Shown here: positions 45,140 to 56,900 of the stretch, in pieces
How the letters are laid out: each line of letters opens with the position of its first letter
How positions within the stretch are numbered: the stretch's first letter is position 1
Source of the DNA: G965215045 sp965215045
GTDB lineage: Bacteria > Pseudomonadota > Gammaproteobacteria > JABABF01
Assembly: GCA_965215045.1 (NCBI GenBank)
Contig: OZ244031.1
Location: 372,001-436,000, forward strand
Direction of reading: 5' to 3'
DNA length: 64,000 nucleotides
Notes under the pieces: model-generated
Database searches by the model: none
What the model was told of the DNA's origin: nothing
What the model saw: only the letters and a program-made list of their open reading frames with translations
Position numbers and translations under genes: made by a program

Positions 45140-46648
45140 ATGTCCCTGTATTCCAAGCTTCCAGACAACACCCCGCTGCTGGTCGGTGCCGGCACGGTGA
45201 TGCAAAAGCAGGAGGACCCGCAACAGGCCCTGGAACCGCTGGCCCTGATGCTCCAGGCCCTGCATCGGGCCGAGCAGGATGCCGGTGTCACCGGCCTGCT
45301 GCGGGAGGCGGACAGCATCCAGGTGCCGCAGGGATTCTGGGAATACGGCGACCCCGGCCGCCGACTCGCCACGGAAATCGGGGCCGTGCAGGCCCGCAGC
45401 GCATTGGCGGAAATCGGCGTCCTGCAACACAGCCTCCTGAGCCGGGCCTGCCGGGCGATCGCCGAGGGCACTGAACAAGTGGTGCTGATCACAGGCGGGG
45501 AGGCCAGGTACAGGACGCTGTGTGCCGCCCGGGCGGGCATCGAACTGGAAGACCCGGACCCGGGTGAGGAGGATACGCCGGACATCTGGTTGCAGTCGGG
45601 CTACCCGCTTTCCTCCGAGTTGGAAAACGAGCGCGGCCTGGTGATGCCGGTGGCCGCGTACGCGGTGATCGAAAGTGCCCTGCGTCATGCCAGGGGGCTC
45701 GGCATCCGGGAACATCGCGAGGAAGTGGCCGCCCTGGTCTCTGCGATGAGTCGCATCGCTGCGACCAACGAGGACGCCTGGGAGCAGCGGGAATACACAC
45801 CGGAACAGCTTATCGACGGGCAGGGGAAAAATGCCATGCTCGCCTTCCCCTACACCAAGTTACACGCTTCCCAATGGAACGTGGACCAGGCGGCCGGACT
45901 GATCCTGTGTTCTGCCGGTGTCGCCCGCCGGCATGGCATCGCCGAAGAACGCTGGGTCTTTCCGCTGGCGGCAGCGGAGGTCAATCGCATGGTTTTCCTG
46001 GCCCAGCGCGAACACCTGCATCGCAGCCCCGGTGCCCGGCTGGCGGCGGAAGCGGCACTGGAGCTGGCCGAAGTGGAGCGGGAGGAACTGGATTTCCTGG
46101 ACTTGTACAGCTGCTTCCCCGCCGCACTGCAACTGCATGCCCTGGAACTGGGCCTCCCCCTCAGCCCGGAGAAGATACCGACCATCACCGGCGGCATGCG
46201 TTTTGCCGGCGGCCCCCTCAATAATTATGTATTGCAGTCCACTGCCAGGATGGCGCAATGCCTGCGGGGCAAGCCGGGCAGCACGGGCCTGGTCAGTTGT
46301 GTCAGCGGCATCCTGAACAAGCATGGTTTTGCCGTGTGGGCTTCCCGGGCACCGACGCGCCCTTTCGACACCCGGGAACCGGACAAGAAAATGCGCAAGC
46401 TCTCCTATCAACGAAAGTATGACCTGGAGACCGACTACCTGGGAACGGCGGAAATTGCCGGTTACACGGTGTTACACCAGGGAGAGAAGCCGGTTTCTGC
46501 AGTGGCGATTTGCACCCTGCCGGGGCCGGAGAAAAGGCGCACCGTGGCCCAGTGCGAGGACCCCCGGGTGATAGAGCGGATGATGCAGGAGGAGTTCTGC
46601 ACCCGGCCAGTGCATATCGAAGCCGAGGGAAAGTTCAGCCTGCCCTGA
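45140..46648 (+). CDS. Acetyl-CoA acetyltransferase-like (SCP2-type thiolase family) protein
   Basis: A 502-residue protein from MSLYSKLPDNTPLLVGAGTV at 45140 (open to 45083). Family blocks are VVLITGGEARYRTLCAARAG, FPYTKLHASQWNVDQAAGLI, FLDLYSCFPAALQLHALELG, TITGGMRFAGGPLNNYVLQS and SCVSGILNKHGFAVWAS. The N-terminal half lacks the ordinary thiolase Cys motif, as in the large thiolase-like proteins annotated acetyl-CoA acetyltransferase. The reaction and substrate are not established. It is convergent with the giant gene; a 47-bp piece of its 3' part recurs at 46842-46889. Confidence 0.85.
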   Translation: MSLYSKLPDNTPLLVGAGTVMQKQEDPQQALEPLALMLQALHRAEQDAGVTGLLREADSIQVPQGFWEYGDPGRRLATEIGAVQARSALAEIGVLQHSLLSRACRAIAEGTEQVVLITGGEARYRTLCAARAGIELEDPDPGEEDTPDIWLQSGYPLSSELENERGLVMPVAAYAVIESALRHARGLGIREHREEVAALVSAMSRIAATNEDAWEQREYTPEQLIDGQGKNAMLAFPYTKLHASQWNVDQAAGLILCSAGVARRHGIAEERWVFPLAAAEVNRMVFLAQREHLHRSPGARLAAEAALELAEVEREELDFLDLYSCFPAALQLHALELGLPLSPEKIPTITGGMRFAGGPLNNYVLQSTARMAQCLRGKPGSTGLVSCVSGILNKHGFAVWASRAPTRPFDTREPDKKMRKLSYQRKYDLETDYLGTAEIAGYTVLHQGEKPVSAVAICTLPGPEKRRTVAQCEDPRVIERMMQEEFCTRPVHIEAEGKFSLP

Positions 46649-46676
46649 GGCGACAGGGCCAACCGCCCAAACTGCG

Positions 46677-46797
46677 GCAGGTGCTTACTCCGTCTCGGCC
46701 TCTCAGTCGCAGTACTCGAGCTGGAAGGCCCGGCATATTGGCGGGGTGCGCGGGTAAGTGCCCTGCACATTCTCAATCAGCAGGTCGACCTCCTCAT
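46677..46797 (-). repeat. Exact copy of the giant gene's 3' end
   Basis: By eye these 121 bases are identical to 46921-47041, which hold the last 31 codons and stop of the giant gene (EEVDLLIENVQGTYPRTPPI onward, then ICRAFQLEYCD). This copy is disconnected from the gene body. Confidence 0.92.
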
Positions 46798-46831
46798 AAC
46801 ATATGGGATTCTGGAGGGTCATCATCCGCGA
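46795..46831 (-). repeat. IS481-type left-end remnant within the tail duplication
   Basis: CATAACATATGGGATTCTGG and then AGGGTCATCATCCGCG match the element's left end and transposase tail (CATAACATATGAGACTCAGG, AGGGTCATCATCCGGG). It joins directly to the copied giant-gene tail. Confidence 0.7.
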
Positions 46832-46841
46832 GCACCCCCCT

Positions 46842-46889
46842 CGGCATCTTGAACAAGCATGGTTTTGCCGTGTGGGCTTCCCGGGCACC
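46842..46889 (+). repeat. Copied fragment of the thiolase-like gene
   Basis: GGCATCTTGAACAAGCATGG and the next 27 bases match 46307-46353 in the thiolase-like gene with one visible mismatch. It sits between the two copies of the giant gene's tail, so the duplicated block once joined the two genes' 3' ends. Confidence 0.85.
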
Positions 46890-46946
46890 AATGCGCGAGG
46901 CCTCCTGTCTGCGAAAGGAGGCAGGTGCTTACTCCGTCTCGGCCTC

Positions 46947-47942
46947 TCAGTCGCAGTACTCGAGCTGGAAGGCCCGGCATATTGGCGGGGTGCGCGGGTA
47001 AGTGCCCTGCACATTCTCAATCAGCAGGTCGACCTCCTCATCGCTCAATGCGTCATACAACTCCGTGGAAAACAGGAAATAGTTCTTGGGTACCAGGCCC
47101 TGCAGTATCCATTGGTAAGTCCTCAGGTACTGATAAATCACCTCCAGGTCCAGAAGGTCCGTGTAGCCGTCATCGGTCACATCCAGGCACGGCAAACGAC
47201 TCTCCAGGGTGAAGGTGGTGCGCGCCTCCTCGGTACAGAACCCGGCACCGGCCGGCACCCGGAAACCTTCCGGACGCTCCTGGAAATAACTGCGGATCTC
47301 TTCGACCTGCCCGTACCGGGTGCCCTCGCCACGGGCGGAATTGTTATAGTCCATGAGCGCATGCACGCTGACCACCTGGTCCAGGGCCTCCACCTCCAGC
47401 TCCCGCTGGTCCCCCGGCTGCGCATGGGTGAAGACCGGATCGGAAATCGACAGGGTATACGTGGATACACGGGTCATGTAAATCGTCGTGCGGCCGCTGC
47501 TCTCCCCGGGTCGGATCGATACGGTCCTCGAACTCGCCACCTCCGCCGTATCGCGCACGAAAGCCAGCACCGTCATCTGCACCATACTGGCACCCATGCC
47601 CGACGGCAGCGGCGCATTCAATAACAATTCCACCTCGAACTCATCGCTGGGACGCACGGTGGAGGCGGTCACCGTCATGGTCCTCACCGTGTACCCGTGC
47701 CGCGGTATCACCACCTGCATCTCTGCCGTCACCGGCACCCGGGTGTACTGCGAACTGCCGCTCAAACTCAGACCCACGGTCTCCCGGGGCTCCGCCAGAC
47801 CATCCTCCACCGCCAGGACCTCCAGCGACACCGGGTCTCCCCTGGAAAGCCGCAGCACGCGATCGGCGGACAGGTCCTCCCCGGTGCTCACCATGATCTC
47901 CAGAACTTCTCGCGACCAAACCCCGCCCAGGTTCTCCGCCAT
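46947..47942 (-). CDS. C-terminal part of the giant repeat protein, separated by a frameshift
   Basis: This 331-codon frame begins at an internal ATG (MAENLGGVWSREVLEIMVST) but continues the giant protein's repeats: it contains VIPRHGYTVRTMTVTASTVR, VELLLNAPLP and DGLAEPRETVGLSLSG. The C-terminal 150 residues are not repeats. They contain CLDVTDDGYTDLLDLEVIYQ followed by YL, which fits a single dockerin/EF-hand-type calcium loop, and several Cys. The change of frame lies near 47955-47975: the longer frame reads LAEGQSARHSTSW and stops at 47888, while LAEGQSA followed by LNIMAEN would restore the usual pattern. A 1-base loss or 2-base gain, or a sequencing error, would explain it. Confidence 0.75.
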   Translation of the reverse strand: MAENLGGVWSREVLEIMVSTGEDLSADRVLRLSRGDPVSLEVLAVEDGLAEPRETVGLSLSGSSQYTRVPVTAEMQVVIPRHGYTVRTMTVTASTVRPSDEFEVELLLNAPLPSGMGASMVQMTVLAFVRDTAEVASSRTVSIRPGESSGRTTIYMTRVSTYTLSISDPVFTHAQPGDQRELEVEALDQVVSVHALMDYNNSARGEGTRYGQVEEIRSYFQERPEGFRVPAGAGFCTEEARTTFTLESRLPCLDVTDDGYTDLLDLEVIYQYLRTYQWILQGLVPKNYFLFSTELYDALSDEEVDLLIENVQGTYPRTPPICRAFQLEYCD

Positions 47943-50900
47943 GATGTTGAGTGCCTCGCACTCTGACCTTCTGCCAATTGCAACTCCACCGGGTCGACAG
48001 TCAACTCGACCTGCACGCCCACGCGCACCAGGCCCAGGACCGCCTCGTCTGCGATCTCCCGCTCCGATTCCAGACCCTCCACGAATGAGAAGGCACCCAA
48101 CTCCCCTTGGTAGAGCCCGATCTCAGACAGCCTCACTTCCACACTCGCCGTGCTCCGGCCCGCCTCTATGCTCAGTGCCAGCGGACCGATCTCGCTCGCC
48201 ATCTCGTTATCGAGTATCAAGCGCACACTGCCGGTGGCCGCCACCGGTGCCTCCCCATTCAGTTCCACTTCCACGGTCACCGTGCTCGCACCCGGCACCT
48301 CTGACGGTGAAACCCGCAATGCCGCCACGGCAAAATCATTGCGCGGGATACTCAGTCCGATGGTCCTCTCTTCCACCCCGCCCAGGTTCAAGGCCCCGAC
48401 CCGGATTTCCACCGCCTGGCGCCGCTCGGCCCGCAAGTCATCCACCGCCGTCACGACCACGGTCTGCATCGGCATGCTCCCGCTCAATTCCACGATGCTC
48501 GAAGACAGGCGCAGGCTGGTGCCACCATCATGCAGAACCCGGAATTCCACCGTCTCGCTCTGCAGTAAGTTCAGGGTCTGGATGCGCAGGAGTGCAGTGC
48601 TCCCTTCCAGCAGGAACTGCACCGCTTCCCCGTCGCGCATCAATTGCAATTCTGCCAGCACCACCGGACCCAGCACCTCCTGGGAGACACTCACGCCGGC
48701 AAAGGCCAGCGTTCCCACGCCGTCTGCATACACCGCATCGGCAACCGAATAGCGATAGTTCCCCTCCGTTTGCCCGGCAAGCAAGGTGGTCGTCACACTG
48801 GTCTCTCCGGCGGCGACCCGTAAAGATACAATCGGGACCACTTCACTGGCACCCGACTGCGGCATCACCTGCGCCTGCACTTCCAGGTCCACGGGTACCG
48901 GTGCCTTTTCGTTGAGAATGACCCGCAAGGACATCCGGTCGCCGGGGCGCAACTGCGCCGGACTCACCTGTATCGCCTCCACCCGGTAATCACTGCGCAG
49001 CAGCGTCACGCTCACCGAGCTCGCCTCCACGTCGGGCCGGCCGACGGCGATCAACTGCAGGTGCAGCGCGCGATCCGGTTCCGCCTGCGCATCATCGGTA
49101 ATGCGCAGCTGCACCGTGTCCTGTGGTGTCGTCGCACTCAGCAGAAGGTGCTCCCGGGACAGGCTCCACTGCCCCTGGCTGTCACCCCCCTCGATCTGCA
49201 CCCGCACTGCCTCTCCCGCCGGCGGATTGCTCACGCGAACCGTCAGGGTCGCATTCTCCCCTTCCGCCAATACCCGGCGGCTCAACCTCGCCTCCAGGAC
49301 CGTCGCATCCACTCGCAGTTCCCGCACCGGCGAGGCCAACGTCTGCAGCAGGTCCACCTGGTCCCCGGCAGCCGGCATATCCCCGGTGAACCGGGCACTG
49401 CCCAGCGAGACCCGGTACACCCCGGCAGCCGGCGGCTCTATGAACACGCTGGCGGAACTCGTATACTGCGCAATAAGCAATTCCGCCGTGATGGTACTAT
49501 CCGCACCCAGTGCCTGCACGAGTGCCGTTACCGTCGCCGGCACCGGCACATTCAATTCCACCTGCACCCGCACCTCCACACCCTGCACGGTCTGCTCCGG
49601 TGCCAGCTGCAGGTCCGCCACCCTGTAATCGTTGCGCCCGATCGCCAACACCGTCTGCGCACCCAGCCCCGCAACCTCCTCCGCCCGCACTTCGATGCCC
49701 ACCAGCTGGCGCCGTTCCGGCAATGCATCGTCCAGGGCGCGCAACGGCACCGCTGCCGTCGGCATCGCCGCACTCAAACGCACCGTGCTGGAGCCGACAA
49801 TCTCCAACTGGCCCGCCGCCTGCGCATCCAACACCACCTCCATCACCAGGCTGTACCGGGCCGGCAGACCCGACACGCTGATGTGCAGGGTCGTGCCCTC
49901 TCCCTCGCGCACCACCTCCCGCGCCAGCATCACTTCCAGGCCCAGAGACGGCGACACGGTCAATTGCGCCGACAACAACTCCCCGCCGTCCGGTGCCGGC
50001 TGGTCGCCCTCCAAAGTTTCTTCAAACATGGCATCCGCCAGGCGCAACTCGTACTCTCCCACTTCCGTGAACGGGGCACTCAGGCCGCTGTCGCCAGACC
50101 TCTCAAGCTCCACTTCTATGGTCTGCGAAGTCCCCGATGCCAGGCTCGCACGCACCGTCGCATTCACGGTCGTATGCAAAAACCCATCCAACTCCAGGAA
50201 CACCCGGGCCGTCCCCCCCAGGACCACCTCGGACGGCACCACCCGCATCGCGGTCCAACGATACCCGTGACGCGGTATCACCGCCGCCACCGACGCCGGG
50301 ACAAATTCCTGCACGCCGGGAATGTCCAAGGCACTCACCCGCAGCTCCACTCTCTCACGCGGCTCCGGCACCCCATCGGCGCGCGCAGTTACCGTCAACG
50401 TGGCCACCGGGTGTTCTGCACTCAGGCTCACGCGGGAGGAACTCAATCCCAGCTCCGCGGCATCCGTCGCCAGGTCCACGCGCAAGGACCCGTTCGCCGG
50501 CAGGTTCCCGGCACTGACCCGCAGCGTCGCCGTCTGCCCTTCCGTCAGTATCACCTCCGGCCCGCCGTCCAGCCAGGCGCTCAAGAGCACCCGGCGCACC
50601 CCCACGTCCAGCTGCGCCCCCACGCCCGTGCGCACGGGCAGCGACTCCTGGTCGCCCGGCTCCGACTCCAGGAAACGCGCATCCTGTACCGTCCAGCGGT
50701 AGTTCCCGGCATCCGGCAGGGATACGAACCGACGCCCCGTGCTGGCCCCCGCCGCCACGCGCAACTCCAGGTTCTGCGGCACGTCCGTGGCACTGTAACG
50801 CAGCATGAGCAAGACCGGGGCCGGCACCACCGCGTTCAACTCCACTTCCACGTAGAACTCTTCGTCCGTCTGCACCGCGGCACTCGACAGCTTCAGATCC

Positions 50901-53900
50901 TGCACCTGGTACCCGTGACGCGGCACTTCCAGCAGCAGGTGCGCCGGCGGTGGCGATGCACCGTAGCTCGGCGTCCCCGACAACGTGAGCTCTATCTCCT
51001 GCCGGGGTTCCGGCACGCCGTCATCGACCACCGTCAATTGCAGGCTGGCTTGCGGAGGCTCCAGCAGTTGCAGGCGCAGGGTCAGGCTGGACGGCTCCGC
51101 CGTCACGACACCCGCATGCACCGGCTGCAACACCGGCCGCACACGGAATTCTTCGTCCGAACCGTAGAGCGAGTCCTGTGAACCCAGGTTCCTGGCCTCC
51201 ACATCCACCCGCAGGGGCTGGCCCTCGCTGACCCTCTGGCGCAGGAACGATCCGGCCGCCTGCGGTACCAGGGTGCCATCGACCCGCACGTCCCATTCCA
51301 CCACCAGGCCCCTGCGCAACAGCGCAGACGCCCCGGTGCGATCCGCCAGTTCCCGCTGGTCCCCGGGCCTCCGGTCGCCCGGGAACACGGCACGGAGCAA
51401 TCGCCCGTGATACACGGCCGGAGCCGGGTCCGGTATCCAGGTATAGCGCACCAGACGTTCATTCGGGGACACTCGCAAATCCGGCAAATTGCGGATGCCG
51501 GCCTGTGCACTCGCCAACACCACCGACACCGTCACCGTGTGCGGCACCGCGGCATTCAATTCCACCTCCAGGCTCACGCTCTGCGTCGGGGTCGCCTCCA
51601 CGGGTTCGAACACCAGGCGTTCGACCGCATAGCCGTGCAGCGGTACAAACAGGCTCGCACTTCCCGTGCTGGCACCGGGTGCACTGGCCGTGAGCAGGAA
51701 CTCTTCCCGGCCCTCGGCCATAGCATCGCGCAGGATTTCCACCGTCACCGTCGCCGTAGGCATCGACCGGGTCAAATGCACCTGGGACTGACCCAGGCGC
51801 ACATCCACTTGGCCATCATCCAGGCCCAGTTCCCCGATGCGAAGGCTCGTCGTCAGCCTCTCCTCCGCCTCCAGGTGATGCACCAGGTTCGGGGCACCCA
51901 GAATCCAGCGCACCGTGTCCCCCTCCGCCGCCCACTGCCCCGACGGCAGGTTCTGCGCCGTCAATACCAGTTGCAGCGGCGGCACAGGCACCTCCCGTTG
52001 TACCGCAGCGGGGGCTTCCGGCCACGGCTGGTCACCGGCCAGCGTGAGCGCAAAACTGGAAGTGCTGACCGCAAACCGGTACGCACCCGCACTGGTCGGT
52101 GCCGGAAATTCCACCAGCGGTGCAAACTTGCGGCCGCCCACGATCTGCAACTCCCGCTCCTGCCGGTACCCCGGACCCACCAGGCTCACCGTCACATCCA
52201 CCGTGCTCGGGGCCGCCCGGTTCAGATCGATCCCCGCGAACACGAGTTCCCCGACTCGCAACTTGGGCGGCAGGTTCCACTCCAGGGCATAGTCATTGCG
52301 CGGGATCGTCAGGGGCGGTGTCACTATCGGTGCCGCCTGCACGGTGCCCCGGGGAGTCTTGATGAAAACGCGCACCCTCACCTGCCGCCGGGGTTCGGGA
52401 TCATGGTTCGGCCTCAGTATCAGGGAGAAGCTCGTCGTATGCCGGGTGCTCGCGCCGGGTATCGTGATCCGGTCTGGCACACCCTCAAAGACCACACCCT
52501 CGGCCGGGCTCGCCTCGGGCTCCAAGACCAGGGGCCTCGACACGCCCGCTTCTTTCCGGATAGTGACCGTCAGGGTGGTCCGCTCACCCTCGGCGAGCAG
52601 GGAGTCCGCCAGTTGCGCGCTGGCATCGAGCGGGGACGCCAAAACCGTGAACCGCAACAACCGCCGATCCTCCGGATTGTCTGTTGTATAGTAGGTCTGG
52701 ATTTCCCGGTCATCCCCATCCAAAAACTGACGTGCCGCCTGGTGGACGAAGCCAACACTTGCCGTATACACCCCCGGACTCCCGTATTCGAAAGTCACGG
52801 TCCCGGTTCTCTCGCCGCGGTATATAAAGATGTGCTCGGGGGTGGGTGCCGCTACCGAGGTACGCACCGTGGATGGGGCGACCGCATTCAGGACCAGCCC
52901 GATCTCCACCGGCACGCCCGTATAAAGCGGCTCCGGCGTCACCAGGAACAAACGGCTGTACCGGTAGCCGTGGCGCTCCAGGTGGACATACACGGTCGCC
53001 GTCGGCGCGCGCTCCCCGGTCTGCCGGTCGATGGCACTGACGGACACCCGCACCCGCCGGGTATCCTCCGGCGAAATGTCATCCCGGTTGGCGCGCACCC
53101 TCACCACTCCCATCGTCTCCCGGCTCTGCACGTAGGAAATCTCATGAGCCCCCGCAGTGGAACAGCCAGCTTCCGAGGGTGCACGCGGGTGGCACTGCAG
53201 GCGCACCTGATCATGCAGGGTCTGCACCTGCACATTGACATCGAAGTCCTGGCCCGGATGACGATTGTGCATCAGTACATCCATAACAGCACCGTCGGCG
53301 ATAGAACCCACCACGGAGTTCGGATGATCCTCCTGGACAAATAGGATATCCGCCCCCGGTCCCGTCCCAAACAATGAATGACCCACTTGATAAGGTCGTA
53401 ATGACAGCTCCAGGCGCAAGGCGTCACGCACCGTCACGTTCAGGGTGGAGAGGCGGGCGAAGTCCGGCCCCGGCTGGTCCGCCCCGCTGCCGGCATGGGC
53501 AAAACGCGCGGAACTGACCCGGAACCCGTAAACCCCGGTCGTCGCAACCGGCACGCTCAGCGTGCCGGTGCGCTGACCCACCGCAAGGCGCAGATCCTGC
53601 AACTCCTGCGTCAGTTCCGCCAACAACCGGCCGTCCCGGAATACTTCCACCCCGAGTACCGCCTCCAGGGCCTCGGGCGGCACCGGTGCATTCAAACCCA
53701 CCTGCAACTCCAGGGTGCCCACCCGCACCGACGCCGGTGCCTGCAGCGCACTCACCCGGTACCCGTGGCGCGGTACCGCAAGGGTCAGCACCGCCTCCCG
53801 CGCCAACCCGGCCTCCGCCCGGGCCCGAAGCTGCAGCAGCTCCCGTCCTTCCGCCATGTCATCCTCGCGCACACCCAGGGTCACCCGCACCGTCGCCGTC

Positions 53901-56900
53901 CTCGTCGTCAGGCGCACGCGCATCTCCTGCTCGCCATCCCCGAAGAACAAATCATTGCCCCCGCCCGCCTGCTGCAGCAATACCGGCAAATCCCCGGTGT
54001 CCTGCAGCTCCGTGACACGGACCTGCAGTGTCGCCGTCCGCCCCTCGGCCAATGCAGCCAGTGGATTCCCCTCCCGGTCCAGCAGGCGCAACACCAGTTG
54101 CGGCACCCCCGGTACCGGCGGTGCCTCCCGCACCCGCAGCGTCTGCGTGGTGCTGTCATCCGCCAGGAATACCTGTTCCTCCGCCGGGGCCTGCTCGCGG
54201 AAGAAGGCACTGGCGACGCGGAACCGGTATTCACCGGTCTGCCCCGGTACCGACACCCCCAACTCCCCGTACTCCTGTCCCTGCGCCACCTGCAGCGTAT
54301 CCAGGAGCATGGTCCCATCGGGTGCAAACTGCGCCACGGAGACCTCGACCGCGGCCGGTGCCACGGCATTCAAGGTCACGCGCAAAGTCGTCACACCGCC
54401 CGGGAAGGCTTCGGCACGGGACAGCACAAGGGAGCGCAGCTCGTAATCACTGCGCCCGATCGCAAGGCGGGTCCGGGTCGAAATCTCCCCAGCCTGCACC
54501 AGGAGGGTCGCAGTCTCCCTGGGCTCCACCTCCGCATCATCCTGTGCCCGCACGCGCACGGTTTGTAGAGGCGTCGATGCACTCAGGGTGAACGGCCCCG
54601 GCGGCTCGAAGGCCAGGTCGGATGCCAGGTCCACCGTCAATTGCACCTCCAGGCTTTGGCCCGCGGGCAGGTTGCGCGCCCGGAGGAACAAGTTCGTCTG
54701 TGCGCCTTCCCGCAGGGCCATCTCCTCCAACTCCGCTTCCAGGACCACGGGCGACAGCACCCGCAGCAACTTCTCCGGAGACGGCTGCAGTGCCAGCAGG
54801 TCCGCCTGGTTGACGCCCGTCTCATCCATGTCCTGGAAGCGCGCACTGCTGGCGAAGACGCGGTAGGTCCCGGGCGTGGAGGGCGCCACCAACACGGCAC
54901 TCTGCGAAGTCCGGTCGCGCCCGATTTCCAGTTCCCCGGTGACCAGACCCTCCGCACCCTGCACCTGCACCTGCACCTGCACCGTGGACGGTGCCGGCGC
55001 GTTCAATTCCAGTTCCACCCCCAACTCTCCCAGCACAGAGACTTCCGCAGCCGACAGGCTCAGGGTGCTCAGTGCATAATCACTGCGCCCGATCGTCAGC
55101 TCCAGTTCGGCCTGCACCTCGGACCCGACCGCGGCACGGATCAACACCGCCTGCCGCGCTTCGGGCTGTTCGTCATCCACGGCGATCAACCGCAGCGTGA
55201 GTTCCTCCCTGGCAGCATCCAGGATGTACGGCCCCGGCGGACGGAACAATACCTGGAAGCCGGGGGCTGAAGTCAGCTGCAGCTCCAGGGTCTGCCCGGT
55301 CAGCAGGTTCTGCACCATCAGGCTCAGGCTCGTGGACTGCCCCTCCCGCAACACCCGGTCTGCCAGGCTCAAACCCAGGGACAACGGCGGCCGCACCCGC
55401 AAGGAGGCCACGGGAGACGGCGTCTCCGCAAGCAGGCTGTACTGCTCATCGCTGCTCGCATCCACGTCGGTGAACACCGCCTCCTGTGCCCGCACCGTGT
55501 ATTCGCCCTCGACCAATCCGGACAAGCTCACCCTCCCGGTGAGGTGGCCCTGCGGCACCTGGCCCGAAGCCTCCCGGAACGCACCGCCCTCCATCCGTGA
55601 TGCCGCCTGCACCGTCAGCGAAACCGTGGCCGGTGCCGGCGCATTCAATTCCAGCTCCACGCTCACCGCATCACCTTCCGAGATCTCCGCAGCCGACAGG
55701 AGCAGGGTATCCAGACGGTAATCATTGCGTGGAACCGTCAGGGCATGCGTGCTCAGCTGCACCAGTGCTCCCCTCGTCCGCACCGCCAACACGAAGCCCT
55801 GCGACCGCTCGGGTTCCACGTCATCCACCGCCTCCACCCGCACAGTGCGCCCCAGGGTGCCCGCCTGGGACGCATGCCGCCCATCCAGGCGCAATGACAA
55901 TTCCTGGAACAGCAATTCCGCACTCCCGGTGCCGGCATCGAATTCCACGGACAGCACATCGTCCGGTGTCAGGTTGCTCGCCGACAACACCAGGAGGGCC
56001 TGCTCCCCTTCCCGGAGCCGCCCAACCGGCTCGCCCAGGGCATTCTCCAGGCCGGTTTCCAGGCGCACCGCCGGCAAAACCTGTACCTGCCTGGCATCCA
56101 CCTCGGCCGCGCGCGCACCCAGCGGCAGCTCTGTCTGGTCACCCACAGCCGCCACGCCGTCAAACACCGCACTGAGCAACTGCAAGGTGTGGGCACCGGG
56201 CAGGCTGACGGGACTGAATCTCAATACCACCGTGCTCTCAGACCGCGAAATTCTGCCCGGGACCGACTGCCCCGGCAGACCGATTTCCAGGAACACGTCT
56301 TCCGGGGCCGGGGCGTTCAAACCCACTTCCACCTGGAAACGCTGCCCCGTGCGCACCCGTGCCGGCACGGGACGCAGGGTCTCGATCACATAGTCATTGC
56401 GACCGATCGCCAGGGGTCGTGTGCTCGGCATGGCACCTGCCGCACGGGCTGTAATGACCAGCGGCAGACGCTCTTCACTCCGGGTGTCATCCACCGCCGT
56501 GACTTCCACCGCAGCCCGCCGGCTGTCTGCGTTCAACTCCACCATCTCCGGCACGAACCGCAATTGATCCGCGACATCCGCCTCCAACATCACGAGCACT
56601 GTCTCACCCGCACGAATGCCCAGCGCCTCCACGGTCCCTCGCATCGTCGATCCTTCGCCCAACACGACCCGCGGCAGCTCCAACTGCAGACGAATGTGGG
56701 ACTCCTCCACCGTCAGCGTACGGGCACCGGAGCCGATCGCTTCCTGGTCCCTGCCATCCGCTGCCGAGACGACAAAGGTCGCCGTCACCTGCACCTGGTA
56801 GACGCCGCGGCGGGACGGCGTGATCGTCAGCCGCGCCGTCCGCTCCCCGACCACGACCTCCGCCAGGGCATCCACCTGATCGCTCTCCAGGGTCGCCTGT

